64,000 nucleotides of DNA. It comes from Pyrus communis (taxonomy: Eukaryota > Streptophyta > Magnoliopsida > Rosales > Rosaceae). Positions within the stretch are counted from its first letter, which is position 1. Each line of letters opens with the position of its first letter. This document shows positions 59,746 through 64,000 of the stretch, one piece after another. Location: NCBI RefSeq assembly GCF_963583255.1, contig NC_084817.1:16270489-16334488 (forward strand), in the 5' to 3' direction. The notes below the pieces were generated by a model that did no database searches, was not told the DNA's origin, and worked only from the letters and a program-made list of their open reading frames with translations. The translations under genes and the position numbers were made by a program.

Positions 59746-59864
59746 GGGATGCAACACGAGGACTTCCCAGGAGGTTACCCATCCTAGTACTACTCTTGCC
59801 CAAACTCGCTTAACTTCGGAGTTCTGATTGGATCTGGTGCTTGTGAGTTGGTATGATCACATCC
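59746..59864 (-). rRNA. 5S rRNA gene, array copy 22
   Basis: Changes: aggaggttaccc, ctcttgcc, ctgattggatctgg, gcttgtgag, atcacatcc. Confidence 0.8.
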
Positions 59865-60033
59865 GTTAGTCTACGACTTGTAATTCTATTTAACCATTTG
59901 TTTGCCGTTTGCCCGAATTTCAAAAAAAAACAAATAAAATTAGTACTACTACTACATTTCTTTCATCTCCCAAACACGACGCTCGGTTATATACGACGCG
60001 CTTCCCCAAAAAAAAAAAAAAAAAAAAAATTGG

Positions 60034-60152
60034 GGGATGCAACACGAGGACTTCCCAGGAGGTCACCCATCCTAGTACTACTCTCGCCCAAACTCGCTTA
60101 ACTTCGGTGTTCTGATGGGATCCGGTGCATGTGGGTTGGTATGAACGCATCC
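60034..60152 (-). rRNA. 5S rRNA gene, array copy 23
   Basis: Changes: ttcggtgtt, gtgggttgg, gaacgcatcc. The first breaks the conserved loop A side of the internal control region. Confidence 0.82.
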
Positions 60153-60328
60153 GTCAGTCTACGACTTGTAATTCTATTTAACCATTTCTTTGCCGTTTGC
60201 ACGAATTTCAAAAAAAAAAAACAAATAAAATTAGTACTACTACTCTATTTCTTTCATCTCGCAAACACGACTCTCGGTTATATACGACGCGCTTCCCCAA
60301 AAAAAAAAAAAAAAAAAAAAAAGAGAGA

Positions 60329-60345
60329 TTGGTATGATCACATCC
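60329..60345 (-). pseudogene. 5S remnant, first 17 nt only
   Basis: A spacer T-tract joins directly to ttggtatgatcacatcc, so about 100 bp of the gene are deleted. It lies exactly where the array changes from the left to the right spacer subfamily. Confidence 0.9.
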
Positions 60346-60543
60346 GTTAGTCTACGACTTGTAATTCTATTTAACCATTTGTTTGCCGTTTGCACGAATT
60401 TCAAAAAAAAAAACAAATAAAATTACTACTACCACTCTATTTCTTTCATCTCCCAAGCACGACGTTCGGTTATAGACGACGCGCTTCCCCAAAAAAAAAA
60501 AAAACAAAAAAAAAAGAAAAAAAAAAGAAAAAAAAAAGATTGG

Positions 60544-60662
60544 GGGATGCAACACGAGGACTTCCCAGGAGGTCACCCATCCTAGTACTACTCTCGCCCA
60601 AACTCGCTTAACTTCGGAGTTCTGATGGGATCCGGTGCATGTGAGTTGGTATGATCGCATCC
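60544..60662 (-). rRNA. 5S rRNA gene, array copy 24 (consensus)
   Basis: Identical to the array consensus. First copy of the right-hand subfamily. Confidence 0.93.
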
Positions 60663-60897
60663 GTTAGTCTACGACTTGTAATTCTATTTAACCATTTCTT
60701 TGCCGTTTGCACGAATTTCAAAAAAAAACAAATAAAATTACTACTACCACTCTATTTCTTTCATCTCCCAAGCACGACGTTCGGTTATATACGACGCGCT
60801 TCCCCAAAAAAAAAAAACAAAAAAAAAAAAAAAAAGAAAAAAACAAACAAAAAAAAAAGAAAAAAAAAAGAAAAAAAAAAGAAAAAAAAAAGATTGG

Positions 60898-61016
60898 GGG
60901 ATGCAACACGAGGACTTCCCAGGAGGTCACCCATCCTAGTACTACTCTCGCCCAAACTCGCTTAACTTCGGAGTTCTGATGGGATCCGGTGCATGTGAGT
61001 TGGTATGATCGCATCC
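60898..61016 (-). rRNA. 5S rRNA gene, array copy 25 (consensus)
   Basis: Identical to consensus. Its downstream T-tract is the longest in the window, about 90 bp with interspersed C and G. Confidence 0.93.
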
Positions 61017-61201
61017 GTTAGTCTACGACTTGTAATTCTATTTAACCATTTCTTTGCCGTTTGCACGAATTTCAAAAAAAAAACAAATAAAATTACTACT
61101 ACCACTCTATTTCTTTCATCTCCCAAGCACGACGTTCGGTTATATACGACGCGCTTCCCCGATAAAAAAAAAAGAAAAAAAAAAGAAAAAAAAAAGATTG
61201 G

Positions 61202-61320
61202 GGGATGCAACACGAGGACTTCCCAGGAGGTCACCCATCCTAGTACTACTCTCGCCCAAACTCGCTTAACTTCGGAGTTCTGATGGGATCCGGTGCATGT
61301 GAGTTGGTATGATCGCATCC
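61202..61320 (-). rRNA. 5S rRNA gene, array copy 26 (consensus)
   Basis: Identical to consensus. Spacer marker cccgataaa shared with copy 31. Confidence 0.93.
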
Positions 61321-61504
61321 GTTAGTCTACGACTTGTAATTCTATTTAACCATTTCTTTGCCGTTTGCACGAATTTCAAAAAAAAAACAAATAAAATTAC
61401 TACTACCACTCTATTTCTTTCATATCCCAAGCACGGCGTTCGGTTATATACGACGCGCTTCCCCAAAAAAAAAAAAGAAAAAAAAAAGAAAAAAAAAAGA
61501 TTGG

Positions 61505-61623
61505 GGGATGCAACACGAGGGCTTCCCAGGAGGTCACCCAACCTAGTACTACTCTCGCCCAAACTCGCTTAACTTCGGAGTTCTGATGGGATCCGGTGCA
61601 TGTGAGTTGGTATGATCGCATCC
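61505..61623 (-). rRNA. 5S rRNA gene, array copy 27
   Basis: Changes: gagggcttcc and cccaaccta; flank reads ctaccacttg. All three recur in copy 32. Confidence 0.88.
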
Positions 61624-61820
61624 GTTAGTCTACCACTTGTAATTCTATTTAACCATTTCTTTGCCGTTTGCACGAATTTCAAAAAAAAAACAAATAAAAT
61701 TACTACTACCACTCTATTTCTTTCATCTCCCAAGCACGACGTTCGGTTATATACGACGCGCTTCCCCCAAAAAAAAAAAAACAAAAAAAAAAGAAAAAAA
61801 AAAGAAAAAAAAAAGATTGG

Positions 61821-61939
61821 GGGATGCAACACGAGGACTTCCCAGGAGGTCACCCATCCTAGTACTACTTTCGCCCAAACTCGCTTAACTTCGGAGTTCT
61901 GATGGGATCCGGTGCATGTGAGTTGGTATGATCGCATCC
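61821..61939 (-). rRNA. 5S rRNA gene, array copy 28
   Basis: One change (actactttcg), recurring in copy 33. Confidence 0.9.
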
Positions 61940-62126
61940 GTTAGTCTACGACTTGTAATTCTATTTAACCATTTCTTTGCCGTTTGCACGAATTTCAAAA
62001 AAAAAACAAATAAAATTACTACTACCACTCTATTTCTTTCATCTCCCAAGCACGACGTTCGGTTATATACGACGCGCTTCCCCCACAAAAAAAAAAAAGA
62101 AAAAAAAAAGAAAAAAAAAAGATTGG

Positions 62127-62245
62127 GGGATGCAACACGAGGACTTCCCAGGAGGTCACCCATCCTAGTACTACTCTCGCCCAAACTCGCTTAACTTCGG
62201 AGTTCTGATGGGATCCGGTGCATGTGAGTTGGTATGATCGCATCC
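62127..62245 (-). rRNA. 5S rRNA gene, array copy 29 (consensus, with TATATA)
   Basis: Identical to consensus; the 5' flank has TATATA at -28 to -23 (62268-62273), where almost all other array copies read AAATAG. Confidence 0.94.
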
Positions 62246-62431
62246 GTTAGTCTACGACTTGTAATTCTATATAACCATTTCTTTGCCGTTTGCACGAATT
62301 TCAAAAAAAAAACAAATAAAATTACTACTACCACTCTATTTCTTTCATCTCCCAAGCACGACGTTCGGTTATATACGACGCGCTTCCCCCAAAAAAAAAA
62401 AAAGAAAAAAAAAAGAAAAAAAAAAGATTGG

Positions 62432-62550
62432 GGGATGCAACACGAGGACTTCCCAGGAGGTCACCCATCCTAGTACTACTCTCGCCCAAACTCGCTTAAC
62501 TTCGGAGTTCTGATGGGATCCGGTGCATGTGAGTTGGTATGATCGCATCC
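62432..62550 (-). rRNA. 5S rRNA gene, array copy 30 (consensus)
   Basis: Identical to consensus. Confidence 0.93.
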
Positions 62551-62735
62551 GTTAGTCTACGACTTGTAATTCTATTTAACCATTTCTTTGCCGTTTGCAC
62601 GAATTTCAAAAAAAAAACAAATAAAATTACTACTACCACTCTATTTCTTTCATCTCCCAAGCACGACGTTCGGTTATATACGACGCGCTTCCCCGATAAA
62701 AAAAAAAGAAAAAAAAAAGAAAAAAAAAAGATTGG

Positions 62736-62854
62736 GGGATGCAACACGAGGACTTCCCAGGAGGTCACCCATCCTAGTACTACTCTCGCCCAAACTCGCT
62801 TAACTTCGGAGTTCTGATGGGATCCGGTGCATGTGAGTTGGTATGATCGCATCC
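62736..62854 (-). rRNA. 5S rRNA gene, array copy 31 (consensus)
   Basis: Identical to consensus; spacer marker cccgataaa as in copy 26, 1534 bp away. Confidence 0.93.
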
Positions 62855-63037
62855 GTTAGTCTACGACTTGTAATTCTATTTAACCATTTCTTTGCCGTTT
62901 GCACGAATTTCAAAAAAAAAACAAATAAAATTACTACTACCACTCTATTTCTTTCATATCCCAAGCACGGCGTTCGGTTATATACGACGCGCTTCCCCAA
63001 AAAAAAAAAGAAAAAAAAAAGAAAAAAAAAAGATTGG

Positions 63038-63156
63038 GGGATGCAACACGAGGGCTTCCCAGGAGGTCACCCAACCTAGTACTACTCTCGCCCAAACTCG
63101 CTTAACTTCGGAGTTCTGATGGGATCCGGTGCATGTGAGTTGGTATGATCGCATCC
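63038..63156 (-). rRNA. 5S rRNA gene, array copy 32
   Basis: Same two changes as copy 27, 1533 bp away. Confidence 0.88.
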
Positions 63157-63353
63157 GTTAGTCTACCACTTGTAATTCTATTTAACCATTTCTTTGCCGT
63201 TTGCACGAATTTCAAAAAAAAAACAAATAAAATTACTACTACCACTCTATTTCTTTCATCTCCCAAGCACGACGTTCGGTTATATACGACGCGCTTCCCC
63301 CAAAAAAAAAAAAACAAAAAAAAAAGAAAAAAAAAAGAAAAAAAAAAGATTGG

Positions 63354-63472
63354 GGGATGCAACACGAGGACTTCCCAGGAGGTCACCCATCCTAGTACTA
63401 CTTTCGCCCAAACTCGCTTAACTTCGGAGTTCTGATGGGATCCGGTGCATGTGAGTTGGTATGATCGCATCC
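63354..63472 (-). rRNA. 5S rRNA gene, array copy 33
   Basis: Same change as copy 28, 1533 bp away. Confidence 0.9.
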
Positions 63473-63607
63473 GTTAGTCTACGACTTGTAATTCTATTTA
63501 ACCATTTCTTTGCCGTTTGCACGAATTTCAAAAAAAAAACAAATAAAATTACTACTACCACTCTATTTCTTTCATCTCCCAAGCACGACGTTCGGTTATA
63601 TACGACG

Positions 63608-63657
63608 CGCTTCCCCCACAAAAAAAAAAAACAAAAAAAAAAGAAAAAAAAAAGATT
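63608..63657 (-). terminator. Pol III T-tract terminator of 5S copy 34
   Basis: Directly after the RNA's 3' end the minus strand reads CCAATC and then T-runs of about ten separated by single C or G. Four or more T suffice for Pol III, so this is a strongly redundant terminator. Every array unit has one, differing in length. Confidence 0.85.
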
Positions 63658-63659
63658 GG

Positions 63660-63778
63660 GGGATGCAACACGAGGACTTCCCAGGAGGTCACCCATCCTA
63701 GTACTACTCTCGCCCAAACTCGCTTAACTTCGGAGTTCTGATGGGATCCGGTGCATGTGAGTTGGTATGATCGCATCC
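63660..63778 (-). rRNA. 5S rRNA gene, array copy 34 (consensus, with TATATA)
   Basis: Identical to consensus, 1533 bp from copy 29 and with the same TATATA flank. Read 5' to 3' on the minus strand it starts GGATGCGATCATACC and ends GTGTTGCATCCC. The internal control region has AAGCGAGTTTGGGCG (A-box area) and GATGGGTGACCTCC (C-box area). Confidence 0.95.
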
Positions 63779-63812
63779 GTTAGTCTACGACTTGTAATTC
63801 TATATAACCATT
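63779..63812 (-). promoter_or_regulatory. 5' flanking promoter elements of 5S copy 34
   Basis: TATATA occupies -28 to -23 (63801-63806) and C is at -1 (63779 on the minus strand), as described for Arabidopsis 5S genes. The GC dinucleotide known near -12 is not exact here: the minus strand reads TCG at -12 to -10. Confidence 0.7.
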
Positions 63813-63964
63813 TCTTTGCCGTTTGCACGAATTTCAAAAAAAAAACAAATAAAATTACTACTACCACTCTATTTCTTTCATCTCCCAAGCACGACGTTCG
63901 GTTATATACGACGCGCTTCCCCCAAAAAAAAAAAAACAAAAAAAAAAGAAAAAAAAAAGATTGG

Positions 63965-64000
63965 GGGATGCAACACGAGGACTTCCCAGGAGGTCACCCA
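63965..64000 (-). rRNA. 5S rRNA gene, array copy 35, cut by window end
   Basis: The 36 bases present equal the consensus 3' end. The array continues beyond the window. Confidence 0.9.

Larger units (their letters stand above)
53729..64000 (-). repeat. Regular 5S rDNA tandem array, mostly 277-316-bp units
   Basis: About 34 full 5S genes plus two deletion-bearing units and one cut by the window end, all transcribed leftward. Each unit has a 119-nt gene, a T-tract just after its 3' end (Pol III terminator), a conserved spacer block (ctatttctttcatctccc, ttatatacgacgcgcttcccc) and a conserved 5' flank (acgacttgtaattctatttaacc on the plus strand). Two subfamilies exist: left of about 60400 the spacer reads attagtactactactc and cacgacgctcgg; right of it attactactaccactc and cacgacgttcgg. 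Spacer length varies mainly in the T-tract. Confidence 0.97.

Noticed and set aside
53367..63939. Many 60-120-residue open frames on both strands, highly similar to one another
   Set aside because: They recur once per 5S unit, cross the 5S gene, and are held open by A/T-tracts (poly-Lys or poly-Phe). They are translations of the rDNA repeat, not a protein family.
53729..64000. CRISPR-like regular spacing
   Set aside because: Repeat units are 119-nt 5S genes with conserved spacers in a plant genome; there are no variable spacers and no cas genes.

Overview
The window is nuclear DNA of a flowering plant, most likely a woody eudicot of the rose family. It has spliced genes, nested plant LTR retrotransposons, and a tandem array of plant-type 5S rRNA genes on the minus strand. 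The rose-family placement is an inference from the profilin sequence and the general look of the retroelements; no search was run. Only two ordinary host loci are visible: a broken profilin gene (2582-15773, plus) and an apparently intact two-exon OXS3-like gene (33530-34559, plus). No tRNA gene, CRISPR array or bacterial-type operon is present.

Region 1 (1-2150) is a decayed Ty1/copia fragment ending in a polypurine tract and a short LTR. Region 2 (2582-15773) is the profilin pseudogene. Its second intron has grown to about 12.4 kb because a solo LTR (TSD CCCCT) landed in it. A complete 9.3-kb element of the same LTR family (TSD TGTGT, two LTRs of 2599 bp with only one difference noticed) then landed inside that solo LTR. 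The complete element has no pol gene. Its only sizeable intact ORF is a 234-codon ORF on the antisense strand.

Region 3 (about 17.1-32.1 kb) is one old minus-strand copia element (gag, integrase, RT, RNase H in order from right to left). It is cut by three later insertions: a truncated Athila/Tat-like element (19438-23520), a solo LTR with TSD ATAGG (24794-26901) and another solo LTR with TSD ACACA (28030-29880). Region 4 holds the OXS3-like gene, then an internally deleted copia derivative (35802 to about 38450) and a small element with hAT-like ends (38506-38929).

Region 5 (about 38.95-64 kb) is a 5S rDNA locus seen from its decayed edge inward. From 38.95 to 53.5 kb the 5S copies are degenerate, mostly spaced 280-420 bp apart, and interrupted by an element with a 9-bp TSD (42314-43469), a 1.9-kb solo LTR (43582-45487) and a gag-only gypsy element (about 46087-51730) that itself carries a Tourist-like MITE. 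From 53.7 kb to the end the copies form a regular array of roughly 280-305-bp units with higher-order repeats. Every well-preserved copy carries a paired change in helix II compared with the usual plant 5S rRNA, so base pairing is kept. This compensated variant, filling a whole array, is the most interesting signal in the window.

Almost all short open reading frames in the 5S array and in the LTRs are by-products of repeats and homopolymers and are not annotated as genes.
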